From Chitinophaga rupis (lineage in GTDB: Bacteria; Bacteroidota; Bacteroidia; Chitinophagales; Chitinophagaceae): DNA of 64,000 nucleotides. A program made the translations under genes and the position numbers. Shown here in pieces: positions 37,360 through 46,616 of this stretch (its first letter is position 1; each line of letters begins with the position of its first letter). The notes under the pieces are model-generated. The model saw only the letters and a program-made list of their open reading frames with translations, searched no databases and was not told where the DNA came from. Location of the stretch: contig NZ_FOBB01000014.1 of NCBI RefSeq assembly GCF_900109685.1, positions 43,011 to 107,010 of the forward strand, given 5' to 3'.

Positions 37360-38588
37360 TGAAAAAAGAGATATCCCAATATAATGGCCGCCACTACTCC
37401 TACGAAATCTGCAATCAGGCCGCAGGTAAGGGCATAACGGGTGTTCTTGATATTTACAGAGCCAAAGTATACGGCCAGTATGTAAAAGGTAGTTTCGGTA
37501 GAGCCCTGCATAATACAGGCCAGGCGGCCCGCAAAGGAATCGGCGCCGTAATGCTGCATGGTATCTACCATTAACCCGCGGGCAGCGCCGCCGCTCAGGG
37601 TTTTCATAAGGCCTACCGGTAACGCCGGTACGAAGTCGGTATTAAAACCCATCCAGGCAAACACGCTGCCAATGCCATTCACTATGTAATCCATACAGCC
37701 GGTGCTGCGGAAAGCGCTGATAGCTACCAGGATGGCCACCAGGTAAGGGATAATGGATACTACGGTAGAAAATCCGTCCTTGGCGCCGTCAATAAACACT
37801 TCGTACACATTGATCTTTTTTGCGAAGCCCAGCACCAGGAAGGAGATAACGATGGAAAAGATCACCAGCCCGCCCAGCATACCCGTATAAGCGGCTACTT
37901 CGGCAGGTGGCATATTGTGCAGCCAGGCGTACAGGCCCCACATCAGGAGGCCAAAACCGCCTAAGAACACCAGCATGGGCAGGTTAAAAAGGTTAATGCG
38001 CTGGTACAGCGCCACGGCTATAATACCGCTGATGAAGGAAATAAAGGTGCCGATCACCGTAGGAATAAAAATATCTGCCGGGTTGGCCGCTCCATTGGCT
38101 AAGCGCATGGCCATTACAGAGGTAGGGATAATGGTCATACCGGCTGTATTCAGCACCAGGAACATGATCTGGGCATTGGTAGCAGTATCCGGGGTAGGGT
38201 TCACCTCCTGCAGCTCTTTCATGGCTTTCAGGCCTACCGGCGTAGCAGCATTATCCAGCCCCAGCATGTTGGCAGAAAAGTTCATCACAATAGAGCCCAT
38301 GGCCGGGTGTTTGCGCGGCACCTGCGGAAACAGGCGGGAGAACAGCGGATCTACCGCCCGCGCAAAAATGCCGATCATGCCGGCCTTTTCGCCTATGCGC
38401 ATTATGCCCATCCAGAAGGTCATGATACCGGCCAGGCCCAGGGATATTTCCGCGCCGGTTTTAGCGCTGTCAAACATACCGGTCATCAGGGTAGAGAATA
38501 CAGTGGTATCATGCAGGAAGATCAGGCGGATCAGCGCCACTATGAACGCGATCACAAAAAAAGCGATCCAGATGTAGTTTAATGCCAT
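37356..38588 (-). CDS. Nucleoside recognition (Gate) domain protein, SpmA/SpmB-like fusion
   Basis: 410 residues with about ten hydrophobic segments in two halves. The first half has SLGLAGIMTFWMGIMRIGEKAG and MGSIVMNFSANMLGLDNAATPVGLKAM (SpmA-like). The second has IPYLVAILVAISAFRSTGCMD and GSTETTFYILAVYFGSVNIKNT (SpmB-like), both Gate domains (PF07670). In Bacillus these are two proteins tied to spore core dehydration. Fused forms are common in non-sporulating Bacteroidota, with unknown transport function. The upstream spacer holds family B arrays. Confidence 0.85.
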   Translation of the reverse strand: MALNYIWIAFFVIAFIVALIRLIFLHDTTVFSTLMTGMFDSAKTGAEISLGLAGIMTFWMGIMRIGEKAGMIGIFARAVDPLFSRLFPQVPRKHPAMGSIVMNFSANMLGLDNAATPVGLKAMKELQEVNPTPDTATNAQIMFLVLNTAGMTIIPTSVMAMRLANGAANPADIFIPTVIGTFISFISGIIAVALYQRINLFNLPMLVFLGGFGLLMWGLYAWLHNMPPAEVAAYTGMLGGLVIFSIVISFLVLGFAKKINVYEVFIDGAKDGFSTVVSIIPYLVAILVAISAFRSTGCMDYIVNGIGSVFAWMGFNTDFVPALPVGLMKTLSGGAARGLMVDTMQHYGADSFAGRLACIMQGSTETTFYILAVYFGSVNIKNTRYALTCGLIADFVGVVAAIILGYLFFH

Positions 38589-38965
38589 AGTTGTTGTTTA
38601 ATCCACGGTCCATGGTCATAGTCCATGGCTGTTCTGCGTACGGTTTATATTGCGCTTAAATGCTATAGGCAATGATCTGTAGATCAAAGTCCATCTGCCA
38701 AATCTAAATGCTAAAATTGTAAATTAAAAATGATATGTGTAAAAAGTCCATGGTCGATGGTCCATAGTCCATAGCATACTTCGGTTAGGCCATAGTCACG
38801 GTTCACGGTCTATAGCAAGTGTGTGGAAGCATCTATGCCGCCATTTCCCGTAAATCTACCTCCACGCAGTAGGCAATGGACCATCGACCATGGACCATGG
38901 ACTCTTCAAACCAGCCACCCGCAAGGTTCTATGGACTATGGACTATGGACCATCGACTATTCAAC
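38589..38965. repeat. Intergenic inverted word array, family B, copy 2 (nested)
   Basis: Two left arms (38603-38628 and 38743-38775, GTCCATGGTC/GTCCATAGTC words) and two right arms (38876-38905 and 38930-38962, CTATGGACCATCGAC words) fill the divergent spacer between the SpmA/B-like gene and ychF, as if one pair were nested in another. No gene is supported in these 412 bases; the open frame at 38823 is made of repeat words. Confidence 0.85.
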
Positions 38966-38974
38966 TATTTCCCC

Positions 38975-38982
38975 TATCTTTG
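38975..38982 (+). promoter_or_regulatory. Promoter -7 element of ychF
   Basis: TATCTTTG fits the TAnnTTTG consensus exactly, 18 bases before the ATG at 39001, giving a very short leader. The -33 site would fall inside the last family B arm and is weak. Confidence 0.6.
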
Positions 38983-39000
38983 CGGGCAAATTTTTAAAGA

Positions 39001-40104
39001 ATGGCGTTGCAAGCAGGAATAGTAGGATTGCCGAACGTAGGAAAATCAACTTTATTTAACGCAGTTAGTAACAGCGCCAAAGCACAGGCCAGCAACTACC
39101 GGTTCTGCACCATTGAGCCGAACGTAGGCCTGGTGGACGTGCCGGATGCCCGCCTGTACAAGCTGGAAGAGCTGGTAAAACCTAACCGCGTAGTGCCCAC
39201 TACCATCGAATTTGTGGACATTGCCGGCCTGGTAAAAGGCGCCAGCAAAGGAGAGGGGCTGGGTAACAAGTTCCTGGCAAATATCCGCGAGGTAGATGCC
39301 ATCGTACACGTGATCCGCTGCTTTGAAGACGATAATATATTAAGGGAAGAAGGTCCCATTAACCCGGTAAGCGATAAAGAGATCATTGATACCGAGCTGC
39401 AGCTGAAGGACCTGGAAACTGTGGAAAAGAAGATTGCCCGTACGGAAAAGATGGCCAAAACCGGCGGCGATCCCAAAGCCAAAAAGGAATACGAAACCCT
39501 GAAACAGTGCCAGGAATGCCTGGAACAGGGCAAAAACATCCGCTCCCTGGGATTAAGCAAGGAAGACCGCAGCGCTATCGCCGATCTGTTCCTGTTAACG
39601 GAAAAGCCGGTATTATACGTAGCCAATGTGGATGAAGCCTCCCTGCATACCGGCAACAAATTCTCCAAAGCCCTGGAAGAATCCGTAAAGGGCGAAAACG
39701 CACAGGTAATTGTTATGAACAATTCTATTGAAGCACAGATCTCCGAAATGGAAGATCCGGCGGATAAAGAGCTGTTCCTGTCAGAATACAACCTCACAGA
39801 GCCCGGCCTGAACCGCCTGATCCGCTCTGCCTACAAGCTCCTGAACCTGATCACGTATTTTACGGCAGGGGTACAGGAAGTACGCGCCTGGACCATCCAC
39901 GAAGGCTGGAAAGCGCCGCAGGCCGCCAGCGTGATCCACACTGATTTTGAAAAAGGCTTTATTAAAGCAGAGGTGATCGCCTACGATGATTACGTGAAGT
40001 ATGGCTCAGAAACCGCTGCCCGCGATAACGGCCGCCTGCGTATTGAGGGTAAGGAATACCTGGTAAAGGATGGTGATGTGATGCACTTCAGATTTAACGT
40101 ATAG
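39001..40104 (+). CDS. ychF: YchF/OLA1-type ATPase
   Basis: 367 residues, full length. G1 GLPNVGKSTLFN, G3 DIAGLVKGASKGEG, and VANVDEASL at the G4 position, where NxxE replaces the GTPase NKxD, as is typical of YchF, which prefers ATP. A coiled-coil insert lies near 125-185 and a TGS domain at the C-terminus (HEGWKAPQAASVIHTDFEKG ... GDVMHFRFNV). It binds ribosomes and affects stress responses in other bacteria. It is well conserved, single-gene, and followed by a hairpin. Confidence 0.97.
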   Translation: MALQAGIVGLPNVGKSTLFNAVSNSAKAQASNYRFCTIEPNVGLVDVPDARLYKLEELVKPNRVVPTTIEFVDIAGLVKGASKGEGLGNKFLANIREVDAIVHVIRCFEDDNILREEGPINPVSDKEIIDTELQLKDLETVEKKIARTEKMAKTGGDPKAKKEYETLKQCQECLEQGKNIRSLGLSKEDRSAIADLFLLTEKPVLYVANVDEASLHTGNKFSKALEESVKGENAQVIVMNNSIEAQISEMEDPADKELFLSEYNLTEPGLNRLIRSAYKLLNLITYFTAGVQEVRAWTIHEGWKAPQAASVIHTDFEKGFIKAEVIAYDDYVKYGSETAARDNGRLRIEGKEYLVKDGDVMHFRFNV

Positions 40105-40145
40105 TATAAAGATATCCCAACTCGGTTGGGGGTTACAACAAAATA

Positions 40146-40173
40146 GAAGGTCCTGGCATAAGCCAGGACCTTC
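40146..40173. terminator. Hairpin between convergent ychF and TonB-dependent receptor genes
   Basis: Perfect 11-base stem GAAGGTCCTGG / CCAGGACCTTC with a 6-base loop. The T tract is poor, so efficiency is uncertain, but position between convergent genes supports a terminator. Confidence 0.7.
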
Positions 40174-40195
40174 GCCAATTTAAGGAGTGAGTAAG

Positions 40196-43087
40196 CTATA
40201 AGTTATACCCCAGGGAAGCATAATATTGTGCCCCCACGGTAGGATTACCCCATGATTGTATATATGTTTTCTTCAGAATGTTAGCGCCGCCGATCTTCAC
40301 GGTGGTCTTCGCTTTCGGGAAGAATTTGCTTATCTGTGCATCCAGTGTGCCATAGGCAGGGATCTCGCTGAGGGCACGCGTATTCACTGCAGGAGATACG
40401 AAGGTAGAGTTCCAGATGAACTTATCCTGCCAGCGCCAGGTAACATTAAAACCGAAATTAGAGCCGGCAATGTTACGGTTGCCCACATACAGGTTATAAC
40501 GCACTTTAGGTGTGTTCCACATTACGCCTGCGCTGGTCAGCCCTTCATCATCCCGCAGATCATTATAGGAAATATTACCACCTGTTACAAAGTTCAGCGG
40601 AAGAGAATAGTCTATGCCCAATGCCCATCCCCAGGATTTAATATCCCTGTCAAGATTTACCGGAATGGAGTAGATCTGCTGGCCACCGGCGCCGTCCGGT
40701 TTTACCAGTGCCTGCACACCGTTATAATTCTTGAAGTTATTGCTGTATACATAAGCATCTACCAGCACCTTATTGGCAAACAGGCCCTTATAACCCACTT
40801 CAAATGCTACAATGCGCTCCGGTTCAAAATCGCGGAACTGGTATTGCTGGGGAGTGCCTGCCTGTACGGATTCCAGGGTATATATCGGCCCGTTCTTCAG
40901 TCCGAAGCGGTCAATCATAAAGGGAATGCCGCCAATCAAACGGTACTGCGGCGTCTGCAGGTCAATGTACTGATCCTGACAGGTGGGAATGCGGAAACCG
41001 GTTTGGTAGGAAGCGCGGATGTTATGCGTTTTCAGGAAGGTGTATACCGCAGAGAGACGGGGGCTGAACTGCCCTTTAAAGTTCTCGTTCTTATCGTAAC
41101 GGATGGAGCCTGTGAGGTGTATGTGATCCTCTACCAGGCTTTTAGCTACCTGCACATAACCGCCGTATTCATTGATGCGGAATTCTTTGCCGTTATCATC
41201 CAGGGCAAAAAGAGAGCCGCCGGAGTTGAGGGCATACACGCGGTAGTTGCCGCCCACCAGTACTTCGGCAAAGGGGATCAGGTCGCTGAAGTTATACATG
41301 AACTCTGCCTGGTACAGGTTTGTTTTATCATTGAACTTAGCACCTACACCCCTGGCATCGCCGGGAATGGCTTTGCTTTTAACGGTATCAGCCGCATTAT
41401 CAAAGGCCGCAGTGCCGGGCATCAGCCGGCCCTGATCGGCAAAGGCTCTTGCACCGTTGTGGAAATTGGTAGAACCTCCTTTTGCAGCAGTGGTGGCGGT
41501 GGCAAATGCCTGCGCCGGGTTCTGGCCTTGTGCAAGCGCGGTCTGGAAGGCGGTGCTGAAGGTGGTTAATGAGGACGTCGCATAAGCGCCAAAATACTGG
41601 GCAAACCAGCCATTAGCGCCGGCGCTGGGTTTCCAGGCTTCATTAATACCCTGGGCCAGGGTACCGATGGCGTAGCTGTCGCCCGCCCTTTCCTGGGTGG
41701 TGTACAGGCGCACATAGAAGTTGCTGCCTTTCAGCTCTGCCTTATACTGACCCATGCGGAAGTTTTTAATAGAGTAGCGGTCTGCGCCCGTATACACCGT
41801 AGTACCAGTACCATAGCTGCCTTGTATAAATGCTTCCAGGTTATCCCTGATACGGTAGTGGATGGCGCCGTTGATCTTCATGTTCTTGGTATTATAATCT
41901 GCCAGGGAGCGTTCGTCGTAACCGGTGCGGGATACGAAGGTGTTGGCGCTGTCCGGCATAATCGCATTAAAGATCTGGCCAGGGGTGATAAGGCCGCCGG
42001 TAGCGGCAGAAAGTTGCGCAATACCCATACCCAGCGGGTTGTTGGGTGTAAGCGCTGCGGGCCGCAGGCTAGCATACATGTTTACATTGGTCTCATCGCC
42101 ATAGCTATTTACCCCGTTATAGGCCGGGTTATTGGCGCGTGTGCCGTCCTGCAGGTTATGACCATTCAGGATGCTTTGATCGCGGTTATCGTAGGCCTGC
42201 CAGTCGTCTGCTTTAATATAGCCAAAGTTCACCTTAAAGGCCCATTTGTTATTGAAGGCATGTGCATAGCGTACCGTTACATCGTAGTAGCCGGTAGTGG
42301 CTTTGCTGCGGCCATCATCTGATAATATACCGGATTTAACATTGGCGCTCAGCCCCTGGTGCTCAAAAGGATTTTTACTGTTCATCAGTACAATGCCATT
42401 CAGCGCATTTGGCCCGTACAGGGCAGATGCTGCACCGGGTAGCAGCTCTACATTATCCATATCCAGCTCGGTGATACCTACTATATTACCTACAGAAAAG
42501 TTCAGGCCGGGCGCCTGGTTATCCATACCATCGATCAGCTGTAGCACGCGGGTATTACCATTACTGTTAAAACCGCGGGTGTTCACTGATTTAAAGGTGA
42601 GGCTCTGCGTGCTCATTTCTACGCCTTTCATATTAGCCAGGGCATCGTAGAATGTGGGTGCAGGGGATGCTTTAATAGCGCGTGAATCCAGCTTTTCAAT
42701 AGATACCGGTGATTGCAGAATGCTTTGCGCTACGCGGCTGGCAGCTACTACTACTTCCTGTCCCAGCACTTCGGTAGATGACAGCTGTACGCGCAAGGTT
42801 TCGCCGGCATTGCTTACCAGTACTTCTTCACTTTTAAATCCTACGTAGGAAAATACCAGCGTTAATGGTAAGCTGCGGGAGGTGTTGAGCTTAAAGTTAC
42901 CACTGGCGTCTGAAATAGTGCCGCTCAGGGAGCCCTTCACGCTAACGGTTACACCGGCCATTTTTTCGCCGGTTGTTTTGTCGGTGACAGCGCCACTGAT
43001 GGAAATTTGTTGTGCTTGTGTTACAGACCATAGGGAAACAAATAAGAATACGGCACACAAACAGGTTTTAAGGAAAGTGTTCTTCAT
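40196..43087 (-). CDS. TonB-dependent outer membrane receptor
   Basis: 963 residues. Signal peptide (TCLCAVFLFVSLWSVTQAQ), carboxypeptidase-like domain (SGAVTDKTTGEKMAGVTVSV), then plug: EVVVAASRVAQSILQSPVSI (TonB-box type), FKSVNTRGFNSNGNTRVLQL, NVELLPGAASALYGPNALNG. The barrel ends in YASLGYNL. Unlike SusC it has no SusD partner, and the SVNTRGFNS plug is that of the FepA/CirA-like group. The ligand (a siderophore, cobalamin or other small molecule) cannot be told. It is alone, transcribed towards ychF. Confidence 0.93.
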   Translation of the reverse strand: MKNTFLKTCLCAVFLFVSLWSVTQAQQISISGAVTDKTTGEKMAGVTVSVKGSLSGTISDASGNFKLNTSRSLPLTLVFSYVGFKSEEVLVSNAGETLRVQLSSTEVLGQEVVVAASRVAQSILQSPVSIEKLDSRAIKASPAPTFYDALANMKGVEMSTQSLTFKSVNTRGFNSNGNTRVLQLIDGMDNQAPGLNFSVGNIVGITELDMDNVELLPGAASALYGPNALNGIVLMNSKNPFEHQGLSANVKSGILSDDGRSKATTGYYDVTVRYAHAFNNKWAFKVNFGYIKADDWQAYDNRDQSILNGHNLQDGTRANNPAYNGVNSYGDETNVNMYASLRPAALTPNNPLGMGIAQLSAATGGLITPGQIFNAIMPDSANTFVSRTGYDERSLADYNTKNMKINGAIHYRIRDNLEAFIQGSYGTGTTVYTGADRYSIKNFRMGQYKAELKGSNFYVRLYTTQERAGDSYAIGTLAQGINEAWKPSAGANGWFAQYFGAYATSSLTTFSTAFQTALAQGQNPAQAFATATTAAKGGSTNFHNGARAFADQGRLMPGTAAFDNAADTVKSKAIPGDARGVGAKFNDKTNLYQAEFMYNFSDLIPFAEVLVGGNYRVYALNSGGSLFALDDNGKEFRINEYGGYVQVAKSLVEDHIHLTGSIRYDKNENFKGQFSPRLSAVYTFLKTHNIRASYQTGFRIPTCQDQYIDLQTPQYRLIGGIPFMIDRFGLKNGPIYTLESVQAGTPQQYQFRDFEPERIVAFEVGYKGLFANKVLVDAYVYSNNFKNYNGVQALVKPDGAGGQQIYSIPVNLDRDIKSWGWALGIDYSLPLNFVTGGNISYNDLRDDEGLTSAGVMWNTPKVRYNLYVGNRNIAGSNFGFNVTWRWQDKFIWNSTFVSPAVNTRALSEIPAYGTLDAQISKFFPKAKTTVKIGGANILKKTYIQSWGNPTVGAQYYASLGYNL

Positions 43088-43304
43088 ACCAGGTAGAATT
43101 TACGTTTTGGTTGAGCTGGGGATGTAGGTTATATTTATTTTTATTAAAAATAACGAATGATTGTGAATTAACAATTAATTATTATGTAATAATAGGGGAG
43201 TGGATTTTTTGTGGTGGAGAAGGGGAAAAAGAAAGCATAAAAGTTAGTCCAGTCTTTTTTGTAAGGGATCCGATTAGCGTAACCACAACAATAAAATAAT
43301 AAGC

Positions 43305-43820
43305 ATGACAAGAATATTTTCTGTTTTATTCATAGGTATTGTCTTTTTCGCAATAAGTTGCAATAATAAAGCGAATCATAACGCGGCCTGGTCTGCAAGC
43401 AGGATCCCTTTACTAAAAGCAAAAGCAGATAGCTTTTACAATTTAAATGAATACGTACGGGCAATAAATTATTTTGATACGCTGATCAGGATCGACTCCC
43501 TGAATGGTGAGTATTATTTTAAAAGAGGATACAGTGAAGGAAAACTTTTCAGATTTCCGGAATCGACCGGTGACTATTTGGAAGCGGTGAATCTTGGATA
43601 TCGTAAAAACACAGCCTATTTTAATCTTGGATTAAATTACTCTATAATTGATGATTCTATATCAATAGGATATTTTGAAAAGTGTTTGAAAGAAGATTCC
43701 TGTTACATTGAAGCTGCAGAAGAAATTAAGGAGATAAAAAACGGACTGCGGTGGAAGCGGCAACATTTAAAAGAGGAGGAGGACAAAATGCCTGCCGACA
43801 ATGGATACAGAACATTATAA
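43305..43820 (+). CDS. Small TPR-like lipoprotein
   Basis: 171 residues. Lipoprotein signal (IGIVFFAISC, Cys about 19) followed by NNKANHNAAW. Helical repeats KADSFYNLNEYVRAINYFDT, YYFKRGYSEGKLFRFPESTG and AYFNLGLNYSIIDDSISIGY have TPR spacing. The C-terminus is charged (KRQHLKEEEDKMPAD). Function unknown; perhaps a periplasmic scaffold. The start of the AT-rich patch of small genes. Confidence 0.75.
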   Translation: MTRIFSVLFIGIVFFAISCNNKANHNAAWSASRIPLLKAKADSFYNLNEYVRAINYFDTLIRIDSLNGEYYFKRGYSEGKLFRFPESTGDYLEAVNLGYRKNTAYFNLGLNYSIIDDSISIGYFEKCLKEDSCYIEAAEEIKEIKNGLRWKRQHLKEEEDKMPADNGYRTL

Positions 43821-43902
43821 AAGCATTATTCCGAAAAATTAGTGTAACTATCATCCTGTATTAGACCAGGTTACAGGCACAAACATTGCGGTAACAGAAA
43901 AA

Positions 43903-44508
43903 ATGGAACAGCTCAGCTTTTTTGATGATAATGAAGGTCTCCGCTTCCCGGAAAACCTGCTGGAATTTACGCCGGGGTTTATTCCCGGCAAAGAAGCTAT
44001 AGCTTTATTGGATCATCTGATCAGCAGCACGCCCTGGAAACAATACGAGGTGGAAATGTATGGTAAAAAGGTTCTAACGCCCCGGCTCACTACCTGGTTT
44101 GGAGACCCGAACAGTGCTTACAAATTATCAGGCAAATCCTTTGACCCTCATCCCTGGACCAACGAGCTCCTTGATCTGAAACTGCGCGTGGAAGCATTTG
44201 CCCATGAACATTTTAATAGCGTGCTGCTTAACTATTACCGGGATGGTAATGATTCTGTTGCCTGGCATGCCGACAATGAAAAGGAGCTGGGGCCACGCCC
44301 TTTAATTGCATCTGTAAGCCTGGGGCAAGCCCGGAAGTTTGATTTCAGGCACAAGGAAGATCATAAAAGGAAATATTCCCTGACCTTAACCAATGGATCT
44401 TTGCTGATCATGAAGGGTGATCTGCAGCATCATTGGGAACACAGGATCGCAAAATCAACGGCGCCGATGCGGGAGAGGATTAATTTGACGTTTAGGATTG
44501 TTAATTGA
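43903..44508 (+). CDS. AlkB-like 2-oxoglutarate/Fe(II)-dependent dioxygenase
   Basis: 201 residues. The iron triad is present: His122 and Asp124 in VAWHADNEKELG, and His180 in LQHHWEHRIAKS. The 2-oxoglutarate-binding Arg lies in the RINLTFR end. NYYRDGNDS and PLIASVSLGQARKFDFRHK fit AlkB homologues of the ALKBH2/3-like bacterial group. It would oxidatively remove methyl lesions from DNA or RNA bases. The base composition is closer to the core genome than to its neighbours. Confidence 0.92.
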   Translation: MEQLSFFDDNEGLRFPENLLEFTPGFIPGKEAIALLDHLISSTPWKQYEVEMYGKKVLTPRLTTWFGDPNSAYKLSGKSFDPHPWTNELLDLKLRVEAFAHEHFNSVLLNYYRDGNDSVAWHADNEKELGPRPLIASVSLGQARKFDFRHKEDHKRKYSLTLTNGSLLIMKGDLQHHWEHRIAKSTAPMRERINLTFRIVN

Positions 44509-44640
44509 TACCGGACTGCGAATGGAATTAGAAACTTGTCACCCTTGGAAGATTTTTCTATTGATTTGCCTGCAAATAAGTTTGCAATGATATTATTTTT
44601 AGAGAAGGAGTAGGACTAAGCAAATTTCAAAAATGATGAG

Positions 44641-45063
44641 ATGAAAGGATGCCTGATAATAATATTCAGTTTTTTTGTTGGGACTAGCGCCACCCATGCT
44701 CAAAAGAGAGAACAACAAGATTGTATTTCTCTATATGACTCAACCTTTAAACAGAAAATATATGTATGGGTAGATAAAATGCCACAATACGGAGAAGGAA
44801 CTACAGATATATTAACCTATTTTTCAGCTCATTTTCATGAGCTGAAGGATCCGGATAATTTTCAGGGATCTATAAAAATGGAATTTATAGTTACTGAAAA
44901 AGGAGCGCTGAAAGGGCCCAAAATAATGAATAAGGCTCCCGGGGAGATAACAGTTATGGAAAAGGAAGCCTTGAAGATTTTTTCAACAATGCCCAGATGG
45001 AAACCGGGAACCTGTAAGGGGAAAGCTGTTCCCGTAAAAATGCAACTGCCAATAGTATTCTGA
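44641..45063 (+). CDS. Secreted protein with TonB C-terminal-like domain
   Basis: 140 residues. Signal peptide (LIIIFSFFVGTSATHAQ), then a domain like the TonB C-terminus: FIVTEKGALKGPKIMNKAPG, EKEALKIFSTMPRWKPGTC, KGKAVPVKMQLPIVF. There is no N-terminal anchor helix or Pro-rich linker of a real TonB, so it is probably a periplasmic protein of the kind common in Bacteroidota. Its stop is one base before the next ATG, so the two genes are coupled. Confidence 0.75.
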   Translation: MKGCLIIIFSFFVGTSATHAQKREQQDCISLYDSTFKQKIYVWVDKMPQYGEGTTDILTYFSAHFHELKDPDNFQGSIKMEFIVTEKGALKGPKIMNKAPGEITVMEKEALKIFSTMPRWKPGTCKGKAVPVKMQLPIVF

Positions 45064-45064
45064 G

Positions 45065-45373
45065 ATGAAAGAAAATATTTTAGATGACTTGATAGCTTTT
45101 TTATACAGAGAGACACGAGGTTACGAGGTGGTCATTTCAGAAGATACAGAGATAGAAAGTGATCTTGGTGTTACAGGAGACGATGGAGAGGAGCTGATTT
45201 GTAAGTTTGCCAAGATTTACAATGTAGATATTACGAACTTTTATTTTACAAAATATTTTTATCCGGAATCAATGACATCATATCATTCTAATGATGTGAA
45301 AGTTTTAAAAGTGCGAGATCTTCTCAATGCTGTTAAGGCCGGAAAGCTGAATGATGATATAATTGGAAAATAG
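45065..45373 (+). CDS. DUF1493 family protein (acyl-carrier-like fold)
   Basis: 102 residues. ISEDTEIESDLGVTGDDGEE followed by FAKIYNVDITNFYFTKYFYPE matches DUF1493 (PF07377), whose members are related to acyl carrier proteins. The usual DSL phosphopantetheine site is replaced by GDDGEE, so carrier function is doubtful. It is coupled to the TonB-C-like gene upstream. Role unknown; similar small proteins often occur in toxin/immunity-rich patches. Confidence 0.7.
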   Translation: MKENILDDLIAFLYRETRGYEVVISEDTEIESDLGVTGDDGEELICKFAKIYNVDITNFYFTKYFYPESMTSYHSNDVKVLKVRDLLNAVKAGKLNDDIIGK

Positions 45374-45502
45374 GAGTTGACTAAAAGGGAAACGGCTTGG
45401 TCAGCCTTCCCGCCAAGCCCAATAACTCAAGAAAATACAACGAAACTCATAACCTGACAGTAATAGTTTATATAGGAAGTGTCGTGCACTAAATATACTA
45501 TA

Positions 45503-45780
45503 ATGAAAATTTTCGTAATCATACTATTCTTCCTTTCTTCATCTGCAACTGCTCAGATTAAAAGGGATAAATATTGCTCATGCAACGAAGCAGATAAATT
45601 AAGAAGCCTCAATGATATAACTTCTGTTTTGAATTTGCAATATATAAATTTGTAGACCTTTTATGCAAGCAATCTGCATATTACATGCAGGAGCACGAGT
45701 TTGACAAGCAATCAAAAAGTTTTGAAGTATTAACTATACCGGTCAGGGTGAGTAAGTATAATTACCCATTATCAAAATAA
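45503..45780 (+). pseudogene. Frameshifted small secreted protein
   Basis: A 50-residue frame starts with a good signal peptide (IFVIILFFLSSSATAQ) and a Cys pair (YCSCNEADK), then stops at 45653-45655. An open frame continues one register off (FEFAIYKFVDLLCKQSAYYM to 45780). Adding one T to the run near 45630 joins them into about 92 residues. Either a homopolymer deletion or a sequencing error. No family recognised. Confidence 0.55.
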
Positions 45781-46022
45781 AGTAGCCGTCAAAAAAGTAA
45801 ACCTATACTTTCTGCTACAAGTTTTCATAAACAATTCTGGTATGGGATGTTAATATCCATGTTATGTCTGCTGGCTTCCTATAATCCAAAGTTTACCGGA
45901 ACGATGAACGTGATAGCACTTTGCCAATTTCCATTCACATATTACAGCCATGAAAAATCTATATTTATGTTATATATTTTTTGTAGGGGCGTTTTGCCTC
46001 ATAATGACAGAAATCCCATGTG

Positions 46023-46616
46023 ATGAAGGTAAAAAAAACAGATCCTGTAAAAACAAATGTTACAAAGCTGAAAATTAATCCACTGCAAAAGCTGAAGAAT
46101 GCGGGTTACTTTATTCTGGTCTTGGCCGGCGTGTATGCACTCATTTACGGTCTGGCAAAATTTGCATCCTGGTCCGAACATCAAAGTATCCTCGAAATAA
46201 AGGAAAGCCATACTTCCACAATAGGGACTATTATCAAAGTTGGCTCAATGAAAGGCAGTTATGCCGTGGCAGAGTATTTTGTGGACGGCAAGCGATATGA
46301 AAGAAAAGATGACTCTCCTGCAAGCGGCATCTTTACCGGAGAGCATTATTTGATAATTTATAAGGCAACTAATCCTGCAATAAGCAGGATTGATTTTACC
46401 AATCCTGTTTTTCTTAACGGGGAAGAGACCGGTAAAACAACCGGTACGATAGTCTATAAGGATTGGGCTAAAGTAGGATTTACTTACACTGTCAACGGTG
46501 AGCGTATTAAACGCTTTCAGAAATATGTTGATGGTAAACAGCTCAAAAAAGGACAAACCTTAACTGTTGAATATCTGTTAAGTAATCCTGGTGTGTCAAT
46601 TCTGAAGTTAAAATAA
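46023..46616 (+). CDS. Membrane protein with two DUF3592-like beta modules
   Basis: 197 residues from the ATG at 46023 (a GTG lies just before). One membrane helix (AGYFILVLAGVYALIYGLAK) precedes two similar modules: STIGTIIKVGSMKGSYAVAE...YFVDGKRY...GEHYLIIY...PAISRI, and TTGTIVYKDWAKVGFTYTVN...QTLTVEYLLSNPGVSIL. The pattern recalls DUF3592 proteins. It appears to be an internal duplication. Function unknown. Confidence 0.65.
   Translation: MKVKKTDPVKTNVTKLKINPLQKLKNAGYFILVLAGVYALIYGLAKFASWSEHQSILEIKESHTSTIGTIIKVGSMKGSYAVAEYFVDGKRYERKDDSPASGIFTGEHYLIIYKATNPAISRIDFTNPVFLNGEETGKTTGTIVYKDWAKVGFTYTVNGERIKRFQKYVDGKQLKKGQTLTVEYLLSNPGVSILKLK

Noticed and set aside
37915..38577. 220-codon open frame on the + strand
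   Set aside because: Antisense to the SpmA/SpmB-like membrane protein; composition is that of a mirrored hydrophobic gene.
38823..39059. Open frame on the + strand before ychF
   Set aside because: Built from family B repeat words (translating as WTIDHGPWTL-like repeats) and running into ychF out of frame.
40256..41569. 437-codon open frame on the + strand
   Set aside because: It lies fully antisense to the TonB-dependent receptor gene, has no start context or family features, and mirrors the receptor's codon bias.
45950..46078. 42-codon frame with a hydrophobic start and several Cys
   Set aside because: It overlaps the better supported gene at 46023 in another frame and has no coupling or family support.
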